Shown here one piece after another: positions 33,864-41,577 of a stretch of 64,000 bases of DNA. The position numbers were made by a program, and so were the translations under genes. Within the stretch, counting starts at the first letter, position 1; every line of letters begins with the position of its first letter. The DNA is taken from the NCBI RefSeq assembly GCF_014203665.1, contig NZ_JACHJN010000003.1, positions 310,001 to 374,000 of the forward strand. Reading direction: 5' to 3'. The notes beneath the pieces were generated by a model that was not told where the DNA came from, made no database searches, and saw only the letters and a list, made by a program, of their open reading frames with translations. This stretch comes from Saccharothrix tamanrassetensis. GTDB lineage: Bacteria > Actinomycetota > Actinomycetes > Mycobacteriales > Pseudonocardiaceae.

Positions 33864-36212
33864 TCACGCCGCCACCGTCACCGCCGACGACTCCAGTGCC
33901 AGGTCCAGGACCTCGCGCACGTCGGCGACCAGGTGCACGGTCAGCGCCTCGCGCACCGACTCCGGCACGTCGTCCAGGTCGGGCTCGTTGCGCTGCGGCA
34001 GCAGCACCGTGGTGATGCCCGCCCGGTGCGCGGCGAGCAGCTTCTGCTTCACGCCGCCGATCGGCAGCACGCGCCCGGTCAGCGACACCTCGCCGGTCAT
34101 CGCCACGTCGGCCCGCACGGGGCGGCCCGACAGCAGCGACGCGAGGGCGGTGGTCATCGTGACGCCCGCCGAGGGACCGTCCTTCGGCACCGCGCCCGCC
34201 GGCACGTGGATGTGCACGCCGCGTTCCGCCAGCGCCTCCGCCCGGCTGTCGTTGGACCGCAGGTAGGACAGCGCGATCTGGGCCGACTCCTTCATCACCT
34301 CGCCCAGCTGCCCGGTCAGCGTGACCCCGGCCGACCCGGTGCCCCGCGACGCCAGCGACGCCTCCACGAACAGCACGTCACCGCCCGCGCCCGTGACGGC
34401 CAGACCGGTCGCCACCCCCGGCACGGCGGTCCGCTCGGCCGATTCCGGGGTGAACTTCGGCGACCCCAGGTAGCCGCGCAGGTCGGGCACGTCCACCGTC
34501 ACCGGCAGCGCGACCTCGTCCAGCGCCACCCGCGCGGTGACCTTGCGCAGCACCCGGGCCAGCGACCGCTCCAGCTGCCGCACACCGGCTTCCCGGGTGT
34601 ACTCGGCGGCGAGCTTGCGCAGCGAGCCCTCGGTCACCGCCACGTCCTGCGCGGTCAACCCGGCCCGCTCGACCTGGCGGGGGAGCAGGTGGTCGCGGGC
34701 GATGGTCACCTTCTCGTCCTCGGTGTACCCGTCCAGCCGGACCAGTTCCATCCGGTCCAGCAGCGGACCGGGGATGGACTCCAGCACGTTCGCCGTGGCC
34801 AGGAACACCACGTCGGACAGGTCCAGCTCCACCTCCAGGTAGTGGTCCCGGAAGGTGTGGTTCTGCGCCGGGTCCAGCACCTCCAGCAGCGCCGCCGTCG
34901 GGTCGCCCCGGTAGTCCGCGCCGACCTTGTCGATCTCGTCCAGCAGCACCACGGGGTTCATCGAGCCGGCCTCGGAGATGGCCCGCACGATCCGCCCCGG
35001 CAGCGCGCCGACGTAGGTGCGGCGGTGTCCCCGGATCTCGGCCTCGTCCCGCACACCGCCCAGCGCGACCCGGACGAACTCGCGCCCCATGGCCCGCGCG
35101 ACCGACTCGCCCAGCGACGTCTTGCCGACACCGGGCGGCCCGGCCAGCGCCAGCACCGCGCCGCTGCGCCGGCCGCCGACGACGCCCATGCCCCGGTCGG
35201 CCCGACGCCGGCGCACCGCCAGGTACTCGGTGATGCGCTCCTTCACGTCGTCCAGCCCGGCGTGGTCGGCGTCCAGCACGGCCCGCGCGCCCGCGATGTC
35301 GTAGGAGTCCTCGGTCCGCTCGTTCCACGGCAGTTCCAGCACGGTGTCCAGCCAGGTGCGGATCCACCCGGTCTCCGGCGACTGGTCGGAGGTCCGCTCC
35401 AGCTTGTCGACCTCGGCCAGCGCGGCCTTGCGCACGTGCTCCGGGAGCTCCGCCCCCTCCACCCGCGACCGGTAGTCCTGCTCCTCGGTGGCGGGCTTGC
35501 CGTCCAGCTCGGCCAGCTCCTTGCGGATGGCGGCGAGCTGTTGGCGCAGCAGGAACTCCCGCTGCTGCCGTTCCACGCCTTCCTTCACGTCCTTGCGGAT
35601 GGTCTCGGCCACGTCCAGCTCGGTGAGGTGCTCCCGGCCCCACTCCAGCAGCTTCTCCAGCCGTTCGGCGACGTCGCCGGTCTCCAGCAGCCAGACCTTC
35701 TGCCCGGCGTCCAGGTACGAGGCGTACCCGGCGAGGTCGGCCAGCGCGGACGGCTCGTCCACCTGCTGCACCGAGTCGACCACCTGCCAGGCCCCGCGCT
35801 GCTGGAGGATCGTGGTGACCAGCCCCCGGTACTCCCGGGCCAGCTCGCGGGTGCGTTCGTCGACCGGCGACTCGTCGACCACCGTCGCCTCGACCCACAG
35901 CGCCGCACCGGGCCCGGTCGTGCCGGTCCCGATCCGCACCCGTTCCGTGCCGCGGACCACAGCGGCCCGTTCACCCCCGGATAGTCGACCGACCTGCTCG
36001 ATCACGGCCAGCGTGCCGACCTTCGCGTACTTGCCGTCCAGCCGCGGCACCAGCACCACGCGTGCTTCGCCACCGCCGGCGGAGGCGGCTTCGACGGCGG
36101 CGCGCGCCTCGGCCGTGGCGTCCGAGCCGGTGAGCCGGATCGGCACGACCATGCCCGGGAGCACGACCACGTCGTCCAGCGGCAGTACCGGCAGCGCCAA
36201 CGTCTCACCCAT
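33864..36212 (-). CDS. lon: ATP-dependent Lon protease
   Basis: Cytosolic AAA+ serine protease for damaged and regulatory proteins, 782 residues. The N-terminal LON substrate domain spans about 1-200 and a coiled-coil middle follows. The AAA+ module has [19 protein letters not shown] and [11 protein letters not shown]. The protease domain has [11 protein letters not shown] with the catalytic Ser and [14 protein letters not shown] with the catalytic Lys. The start is ATG with GGAGG upstream. An HspR-type inverted repeat lies 15-35 bases before the start, so heat-shock repression is likely. Confidence 0.97.
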   Translation of the reverse strand: MGETLALPVLPLDDVVVLPGMVVPIRLTGSDATAEARAAVEAASAGGGEARVVLVPRLDGKYAKVGTLAVIEQVGRLSGGERAAVVRGTERVRIGTGTTGPGAALWVEATVVDESPVDERTRELAREYRGLVTTILQQRGAWQVVDSVQQVDEPSALADLAGYASYLDAGQKVWLLETGDVAERLEKLLEWGREHLTELDVAETIRKDVKEGVERQQREFLLRQQLAAIRKELAELDGKPATEEQDYRSRVEGAELPEHVRKAALAEVDKLERTSDQSPETGWIRTWLDTVLELPWNERTEDSYDIAGARAVLDADHAGLDDVKERITEYLAVRRRRADRGMGVVGGRRSGAVLALAGPPGVGKTSLGESVARAMGREFVRVALGGVRDEAEIRGHRRTYVGALPGRIVRAISEAGSMNPVVLLDEIDKVGADYRGDPTAALLEVLDPAQNHTFRDHYLEVELDLSDVVFLATANVLESIPGPLLDRMELVRLDGYTEDEKVTIARDHLLPRQVERAGLTAQDVAVTEGSLRKLAAEYTREAGVRQLERSLARVLRKVTARVALDEVALPVTVDVPDLRGYLGSPKFTPESAERTAVPGVATGLAVTGAGGDVLFVEASLASRGTGSAGVTLTGQLGEVMKESAQIALSYLRSNDSRAEALAERGVHIHVPAGAVPKDGPSAGVTMTTALASLLSGRPVRADVAMTGEVSLTGRVLPIGGVKQKLLAAHRAGITTVLLPQRNEPDLDDVPESVREALTVHLVADVREVLDLALESSAVTVAA

Positions 36213-36226
36213 GTCGATCCTCCAAA

Positions 36227-36247
36227 GTTGAGTCTGTACGGCTCAAC
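36227..36247. promoter_or_regulatory. HAIR-like operator (HspR site) upstream of lon
   Basis: GTTGAGT-N7-GCTCAAC. The HspR consensus is CTTGAGT-N7-ACTCAAG, so the inner pentamers and the 7-base spacing match. It lies just upstream of the lon ribosome-binding site. The lon gene is a known HspR target in Streptomyces. Confidence 0.75.
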
Positions 36248-36353
36248 CAAGGTGAGCGGTGGATTGTTTCCGTCGGGCGTTCGCTCTGAGCGAGCACCGG
36301 TGCGGCCCGGTTCTGCGTTGACCGGTGCGCAGGTCCGCAGGCAGGCAGTGGCG

Positions 36354-36878
36354 TCAGGCTTGTCCGGGCGTCTTGGCGGCTGCGGCCAACGGGCGTGTGC
36401 GCCACAGCACCCCGTGCGCGGGGTCACCGGTGGGGCTTGGCTCGATCCTCTCCACGGTGAAACCCTCACGCTCGTAGAACGTTCCCGCGCGTTCGTTGGC
36501 CGCGAAGTGTTCGATGTACAGCCGGTCGGCGTCGGCGGGTAGCTGCCCGGTGAGGGCGTCGAGCAGTCGCGGGCCCAGCCGGCGGCCGCGATGCCGAGGG
36601 TGGACGTAGAGCTTGTAGACCACGTGGTCGGAGCTTCGCCGGCCTCGCTGCCCGACGCCGACGAGGTGCCCGTCGGCCTCGGCGACGACCACCAGACCAC
36701 CGGTCACGGCTGCGTCGACGTGCGTCTCGTTCCACCACAGGCGGACCTGCTCGTCTGCCGCGGCAGCGCCGATCAGCGGGGCGTAGTGCGGTCGGATGTG
36801 CGTCTCGCCGAACCGGCAGATCGCCATCACGTCGTCGCGCCCGGCAGTCCGCACGACAGGTTCGGCACTCGACGCCAT
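36354..36878 (-). CDS. GNAT-family acetyltransferase
   Basis: Protein of 174 residues with a GNAT fold. Opening residues are VVRTAGRDDVMAICRFGETHI. VYKLYVHPRHRGRRLGPRLLDALTG is the acetyl-CoA loop and EHFAANERAGTFYEREGFT the closing motif. The substrate is unknown. The ATG at 36876-36878 is chosen for GGGAGG just upstream; the frame continues to 36902. Neighbours on both sides are unrelated, so no operon is inferred. Confidence 0.85.
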   Translation of the reverse strand: MASSAEPVVRTAGRDDVMAICRFGETHIRPHYAPLIGAAAADEQVRLWWNETHVDAAVTGGLVVVAEADGHLVGVGQRGRRSSDHVVYKLYVHPRHRGRRLGPRLLDALTGQLPADADRLYIEHFAANERAGTFYEREGFTVERIEPSPTGDPAHGVLWRTRPLAAAAKTPGQA

Positions 36879-37090
36879 CGCATCCTCCCGCAACGAAAGC
36901 ACGATCTCGTTCCGGCCAGGTTACGACGCCTGGGACAGAGGCTCCGTCCACAGACCGAGCTGCTCGCATCCGGCACGACGGCTGGAGCCGGCTCTGGCGG
37001 GATCACGAGAGGAGGGCATCATGTGCGCCTCGACAACGACACGACGCTCTGGAGAACGGACAGGCACGCTATCCGATCCCCCGACGGGAA

Positions 37091-37624
37091 TCAGCGGCGA
37101 AGATCGGCGTCCATCATGCGGATCAGCTCGCCGACCCGTCCGCCGCCGGCCGGAGCCGCCGGGAAGCGCTTGAGCACGGCGACGACGGTTGGTGTCGCAC
37201 GGTGCACCGCTTGCCGGATGTGTTCGGACCCAACGGTCCTATCGTCGCCGGCGACCAGTTCGGCCGCCCTGGCCGCGAAAGCGCCGGCGCCGAGGATGTG
37301 CTTGACCTGGGTGGCCTTGGCCAACGGGTGCAAGTAGGCGGCGCTTGCCGCGGTCATCGCTGCCCGCGCCGCCTCGCGCGCGGCCTCGGTGTCCGCGCCC
37401 TTGGCTGCCTTGAGCGCCGCCCAGGCCGCGTCGCGCAGGGACTTCCCACGCTCGCCACCCCGAGCGAAATCCCACGCGACACCGATCGCGTCCCGAGGCC
37501 GCGAGTCGTCCGGCTGATCGGCCTCGAAGACTCCGAGTACCGCCTCCGCGCACTCTGCGGCGAACGCGGTGACCGCGCGAAGATCCTCCTTGCTCAGAAT
37601 GACCTCGCTCGCTTCCGTTGCCAT
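37091..37624 (-). CDS. Imm-5-like putative immunity protein
   Basis: All-helical, Ala-rich protein of 177 residues. SRPRDAIGVAWDFARG, LRDAAWAALKAA and AREAARAAMTAASAAYLHPLAKATQVKHILGAGAFAARAAEL match the helical repeat style of proteins annotated as putative (Imm-5-like) immunity proteins in actinobacteria; this is from memory. No toxin gene is seen beside it. ATG 37624 is chosen; GTG 37630 is possible. It is followed by an isochorismatase-like gene upstream on the same strand with a 37-bp gap. Confidence 0.6.
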   Translation of the reverse strand: MATEASEVILSKEDLRAVTAFAAECAEAVLGVFEADQPDDSRPRDAIGVAWDFARGGERGKSLRDAAWAALKAAKGADTEAAREAARAAMTAASAAYLHPLAKATQVKHILGAGAFAARAAELVAGDDRTVGSEHIRQAVHRATPTVVAVLKRFPAAPAGGGRVGELIRMMDADLRR

Positions 37625-37661
37625 CCGCACCTACCCAGCGGCTCGTTGTTCCCGCAGCAGC

Positions 37662-38222
37662 TCACTGCGGCTTCTGCCGATCCCCGAACACGACATCCGA
37701 TGCCGCGAGCAAGCGCAGTGTTCCTCCCGGATGGACGCTCCTGCTGAGGATGCGGTTGTGCCGGTCGATGATCTGCTCGGCGGTCAGTCCGGCATCGGGG
37801 TCGCCGTCGGCGGCCGGCGCGTGCCCATCGCTGACCAGCACGACGTCCAGCCCGTGGCTCAACGCGGACCGCGCGGTCGCGTCGACGCAGTAGTCGGTGG
37901 CGAGGCCGGTCAGCACGACGGTGTCCACGCCCCACTCGGCCAGCAACGTCGCGAGGTCCGTGCGGTAGAACGCGTCGGTCGCCGTCTTGCGGATCACGAC
38001 GTCGGTCGGGTCGAGGCCGAGGCGCGGACTGAGTCGCGCGCCGGGGGACTCGGGATCGAAAGCCGTTCCGCTGGGCCCGATCTGCTGCAACGCGACCACG
38101 GGCGTGCCGTTCCGCCGGGCTGTGCGCGCCAGCGACGAAATCCGGTCGGCCAGCTCCTCGCCGCGCCGGACGAGCGGGATCAGCATCTCCTGCATGTCGA
38201 CGATCACCAGCGCGGCCTTCAT
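37662..38222 (-). CDS. Isochorismatase-family cysteine hydrolase
   Basis: Protein of 186 residues. ALVIVDMQEMLIP has the catalytic Asp, DVVIRKTATDAFYRTDL the catalytic Lys, and VVLTGLATDYCVDATARSAL the nucleophilic Cys. The triad is complete. The family includes nicotinamidases and isochorismatases; nothing here fixes the substrate. The start is ATG. It is divergent from a methyltransferase gene and lies upstream of the immunity-like gene. Confidence 0.9.
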   Translation of the reverse strand: MKAALVIVDMQEMLIPLVRRGEELADRISSLARTARRNGTPVVALQQIGPSGTAFDPESPGARLSPRLGLDPTDVVIRKTATDAFYRTDLATLLAEWGVDTVVLTGLATDYCVDATARSALSHGLDVVLVSDGHAPAADGDPDAGLTAEQIIDRHNRILSRSVHPGGTLRLLAASDVVFGDRQKPQ

Positions 38223-38330
38223 ATCCGCACAGCCTATCCGCGGTCACCGGCCTGCGAAGGGCTTCGCGCACCGCCAAGCCACGGCACCACAACGGATCGA
38301 GTTCCGATCACTTGATTACTGTGTCGAGCC

Positions 38331-38972
38331 ATGAGTGCCGACTGGTTGGCGGACGCCCGAAGCTCCTATGACACGGTCGCCGCCAGCTACACCGACCAGT
38401 TGCGCGACGCGCTCGCCGACCGGCCCTACATGCTGTCGGCACTGGCGTTGTTCGCCGACTTCGTACGCGCCGACGGCGGCGGACCGGTCGCGGACGTGGG
38501 CTGTGGACCGGGGTACGTCACCGCGCATCTGCGTGAACTGGGCCTCGACGCCTTCGGCATCGACCTCTCGCCCGCGATGGTCGACGCAGCCCGGCGTGAG
38601 CACCCCGGCGTGCGGTTCGAGGTCGGCTCCATGACGGACTTGGACCTCGCCGACGCCTCCCTCGCCGGTCTGCTCGCCTGGTGGTCGTTGATCCACATTC
38701 CCGACGACGCGGTTCCCTCGGTGTTCGCGCACTTCCGGCGGGTGCTGAGGCCAGGTGGCCGGCTGATCCTCGGCTTCCACGTCGGCGACGAGTCCCGGCT
38801 GAAGACGCAGGGCTACGGCGGCCACCCGATGAACGTGTACGTCCACCTCCGCCCGCCTTCACGGGTCTCGGGCTGGCTGCGCGACGCCGGGTTCACGGTC
38901 GAGGCCGAGACGCTCCTCGATCCGGGCGAGAGGTTGCCAGGGGCGTTCGTCTTCGCACGCCGCAAGGACTAG
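38331..38972 (+). CDS. Class I SAM-dependent methyltransferase
   Basis: Protein of 213 residues. VADVGCGPGYVTAHLRELG is motif I that binds SAM, FGIDLSPAMVDAARREH follows, and LLAWWSLIHIPDDAVPSVFAHFRRVLRPGGRLILGFH is the typical end of the fold. It has small-molecule methyltransferase length; the substrate is unknown. It is divergent from the isochorismatase-like gene and converges on the next methyltransferase gene with a 20-bp gap. Confidence 0.9.
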   Translation: MSADWLADARSSYDTVAASYTDQLRDALADRPYMLSALALFADFVRADGGGPVADVGCGPGYVTAHLRELGLDAFGIDLSPAMVDAARREHPGVRFEVGSMTDLDLADASLAGLLAWWSLIHIPDDAVPSVFAHFRRVLRPGGRLILGFHVGDESRLKTQGYGGHPMNVYVHLRPPSRVSGWLRDAGFTVEAETLLDPGERLPGAFVFARRKD

Positions 38973-38992
38973 CGCCGCGTCGACCACCTCCG

Positions 38993-39817
38993 TCAGGCGT
39001 CGGTCCGCGTCGCGATGACCACGTCGGCGTCGTAGTGCACCGTGAAGCTGCCTCCCACCGCGTCGATGGCAGCCCCGACGCCCGCGAGCACCTCCGCCAG
39101 CTCGGCCGGCGGGAACTGGCTGTGGTCACCGGCGGTGGGAACCAGGTCCAGCCACTCGTCGCGGGTGTAGGTCCGCTGCCAGTCGAACCGCCACTGCTCC
39201 GGGTCGCCGAACGCGCCGGTCTCCCGCATCCCGTCGGCCGCCTTGGCGCACAGCACCGCGTACCCGCCCGAGCTGCCCGCCGTCCACCAGCGGGAAGACG
39301 GCGAATCGGGCAGCACCCGGCGGTAGACCGCGCCGAAGGCCGCCGCGAGTCCGGGCTGCGGTCGGCCCACGTTCCAGAACACGGCCAGCCGGCCACCGGG
39401 CCGCAGCGCCTCGGCGGCCTTGGCCGCTCCGGCGACCGGGTCCACCCAGTGCCACGCCTGCCCGGAGACGACCGCGTCGAACGTCCGGCCGGCGGGATCC
39501 CAGGCTTCGAACGCCGCCACCTCGACGTCCAGCCCTTGCTGCCGTGCCCACCCGGCCATCCGCGCGTCCACCTCGACCCCGAGCACCCGGCAGCCGGCCG
39601 CCTGGAATTGCCGGGCCGCGATGCCGGTACCCATCCCGACGTCGAGGACCTCGGGACCGGGACTGGCGGCGACGATCGCGTTCACCAGGGCGTCGGGGTA
39701 GCGGGGTCGGACGCGGTCGTAGCGCCCGGGATCGGCGCCGAACGACTCGGCCGCCCGTCGGGCTCGATGAGGCTCGGGTTCGGGCCGGGGCGTGTGCCCC
39801 GGTGCTGGAGTGGGCAT
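38993..39817 (-). CDS. Class I SAM-dependent methyltransferase
   Basis: Protein of 274 residues. SFGADPGRYDRVRPRYPDALV is the N-terminal motif of this methyltransferase subgroup. VLDVGMGTGIAARQFQAAGC is motif I, VVSGQAWHWVDPVAGAAKAAEAL and LRPGGRLAVFW follow. ATG 39817 is chosen as the nearest start to the conserved part. ATG 39838 and 39853 are in frame, but they only translate the operator repeats (PTHSGHMPT). The start lies inside the TetR operators, so a bound repressor would block the gene. Confidence 0.85.
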   Translation of the reverse strand: MPTPAPGHTPRPEPEPHRARRAAESFGADPGRYDRVRPRYPDALVNAIVAASPGPEVLDVGMGTGIAARQFQAAGCRVLGVEVDARMAGWARQQGLDVEVAAFEAWDPAGRTFDAVVSGQAWHWVDPVAGAAKAAEALRPGGRLAVFWNVGRPQPGLAAAFGAVYRRVLPDSPSSRWWTAGSSGGYAVLCAKAADGMRETGAFGDPEQWRFDWQRTYTRDEWLDLVPTAGDHSQFPPAELAEVLAGVGAAIDAVGGSFTVHYDADVVIATRTDA

Positions 39818-39826
39818 GTGCCCACT
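39809..39826. promoter_or_regulatory. TetR-type operator, site 1
   Basis: AGTGGGCATGTGCCCACT, with 7-bp arms AGTGGGC/GCCCACT around four bases. It overlaps the start of the minus-strand methyltransferase gene. Confidence 0.85.
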
Positions 39827-39829
39827 ATG

Positions 39830-39847
39830 AGTGGGCATGTGCCCACT
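39830..39847. promoter_or_regulatory. TetR-type operator, site 2
   Basis: An exact copy of site 1 placed 21 bases further, which is two helical turns, so two dimers would bind the same face of the DNA. It lies 45 bases before the TetR gene start. Confidence 0.85.
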
Positions 39848-39891
39848 CGTCAACCGGGTACGGTCGGACGAGGGATGCGGGAGGAGGCACA

Positions 39892-40491
39892 GTGCCGACC
39901 GGGGTGGCCATCCGCGCCGTGCGCGTGCAGCTGTTCGACGCCGCCGACCGCGTCCTGCTCCGGGCCGGGCCGAGCGCGCTGACCAGCCGCGCGGTCACCA
40001 CCGAGGCGGGTTGCGCCAAAGGCGTCCTGCACCGGCACTTCGAGGACTTCGACGCCTTCCTCGCCGAGTTCGTGCTGGACCGCGTCGACCGGATGGACAG
40101 CCAGGCCGCCGCCCTGCGCGAGGCCGCCGGGACCGGCACCGTCACCGACAACCTCGCCGACGCGCTGACGGCCCTGTTCGGATCGGTGGCCGTGGCGATC
40201 GTGGCCCTGGTGACCTTCCGGGACGAGCTGCGCGCCCGGCTGCGCCGAACCTGGCCGGCCGGCGTCCCCGTCCTCACCGAAGCCGTGACGATGATCGCCT
40301 CCTACCTCGTCGCGGAGCGCGAGCTGGGCCGCATCTCGCCCGATGCCGAGGTCGACGCGCTCGCCCCCACGCTGATCGGGGCCGCGCACCTGTTGTTCGC
40401 CGACCGGCGGGGCGCCCCGCCGACCACCGAAGCCGTGCACAAGGTCGTGACCACGGTCGTCGGCGGCGTCGTGCGGGAACCGCGGCCCTGA
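39892..40491 (+). CDS. TetR/AcrR-family transcriptional regulator
   Basis: Regulator of 199 residues. The N-terminal helix-turn-helix is GPSALTSRAVTTEAGCAKGVLHRHFEDFDAFLAEFVLDRVD; the rest is a helical ligand domain. The GTG start follows GGAGG. It is divergent from a methyltransferase gene, and two identical palindromes lie between them, so it probably represses both itself and that gene. The ligand is unknown. Confidence 0.93.
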   Translation: MPTGVAIRAVRVQLFDAADRVLLRAGPSALTSRAVTTEAGCAKGVLHRHFEDFDAFLAEFVLDRVDRMDSQAAALREAAGTGTVTDNLADALTALFGSVAVAIVALVTFRDELRARLRRTWPAGVPVLTEAVTMIASYLVAERELGRISPDAEVDALAPTLIGAAHLLFADRRGAPPTTEAVHKVVTTVVGGVVREPRP

Positions 40492-40688
40492 GAGCGTTCG
40501 GCGGTTCTCGCAGGCGTGGGGCGAGCGCGGGGACGACCGGCGCGCCCTCGACCACGCCACCCGGTCCCTGCGCCTCACTCGGCCGCCTGCCCGACCACCC
40601 GTGCCGTAGCGCCCGTTCAGGGGTTGTGCCCGGTCCGGCGCCCCGGAACGATCATGTCGCCGCACCGGGTCCGTCGAGGGGATGTCGC

Positions 40689-41489
40689 ATGGAAGAAGCC
40701 GGCTGGGTGCCGTCCTCGGTGGACCTGGACCGCCCGAGCGCCGCCCGGATGTACGACTACTACCTCGGCGGCTCCCACAACTTCGCGGTGGACCGCGAGG
40801 CGGCCAAGGCGGTGGAGCGGATCTACCCCGGCATGTCCGGCGCGGCCCGCGCCAACCGCTCCTTCCTCCGCCGCGCCGTCCGCTACCTGCTGGCACAGGG
40901 CATCGACCAGTTCCTGGACCTCGGCTCGGGCATCCCCACGGTCGGCAACGTCCACGAGATCGCCCAGCAGACCAACCCGCGGGCGCGGGTCGTCTACGCG
41001 GACGTGGAACCGGTCGCCGTGGCGCACAGCAGCGCGCTGCTGGCCGACAACCCGCTGGCCACCGTCATCCAGGCGGACCTGCGCGCCACGGACACCGTGC
41101 TGAACAGCGACGAGGTTCGCGCGACGCTCGACTTCACCCGGCCGATCGGTCTGCTCATGGTGGGCGTGCTGCACTTCGTGCCGGACAGCGACGACCCGCA
41201 CCGGGCGGTGGCCCGCTACCGGGAAGCCCTGCCGTCCGGCAGCTACCTGGCCCTCTCGCACGGCAGCCTGGAAGGCGTCCCCGAGGACGGCTTGGACGAC
41301 ACGGAACGGGTCAAGGCCATCTACCGCCGCACCGACAGCCCGTTGGTGCTGCGCCCGCGCGAGGAGATCGCCGCGTTCTTCACCGGCCTGGAGGTGGTGG
41401 AACCGGGCGTGGTGCCGCTGCCGGAATGGCACCCGGACTCCGACGACGCCTACATCAGCGCGTACGTGGGCGTCGGCCGCAAGCCCTGA
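40689..41489 (+). CDS. SAM-dependent methyltransferase, DUF574/Methyltransf_19 type
   Basis: Protein of 266 residues of the actinobacteria-rich PF04672 family. RPSAARMYDYYLGGSHNFAVDREAA is its defining N-terminal motif, QFLDLGSGIPTVGNVHEIAQ is motif I, and VVYADVEPVAVAHSSALL follows. Streptomyces carries many paralogs, mostly of unknown substrate. The ATG is preceded by GAGGGG. It ends in a tandem 16-bp repeat and converges on the patatin gene. Confidence 0.92.
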   Translation: MEEAGWVPSSVDLDRPSAARMYDYYLGGSHNFAVDREAAKAVERIYPGMSGAARANRSFLRRAVRYLLAQGIDQFLDLGSGIPTVGNVHEIAQQTNPRARVVYADVEPVAVAHSSALLADNPLATVIQADLRATDTVLNSDEVRATLDFTRPIGLLMVGVLHFVPDSDDPHRAVARYREALPSGSYLALSHGSLEGVPEDGLDDTERVKAIYRRTDSPLVLRPREEIAAFFTGLEVVEPGVVPLPEWHPDSDDAYISAYVGVGRKP

Positions 41490-41516
41490 CCCGGTTCCAG
41501 CCTGACCCGGTTCCAG
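41485..41516. repeat. Two tandem 16-bp units at a gene 3' end
   Basis: CCTGACCCGGTTCCAG occurs twice without a gap. The first copy contains the methyltransferase stop codon; weaker versions follow up to about 41560. Confidence 0.75.
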
Positions 41517-41577
41517 CCCCGACCCTGGCGGCGAGCCCTGCTCCGGTCCCAGCCCTGACCCGGCCGCGAACCTCGAC

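Noticed and set aside
37021-37173. A 50-codon frame with a good ribosome-binding site (GAGAGGAGG) and ATG
   Set aside because: Codon third positions lack the strong GC bias of real genes here, and the frame overlaps the 3' end of the immunity-like gene.
36000-38300. Possible horizontally acquired island around the immunity-like and isochorismatase-like genes
   Set aside because: I see no integrase, attachment site, tRNA or transposase. The modestly weaker codon bias is not enough by eye.
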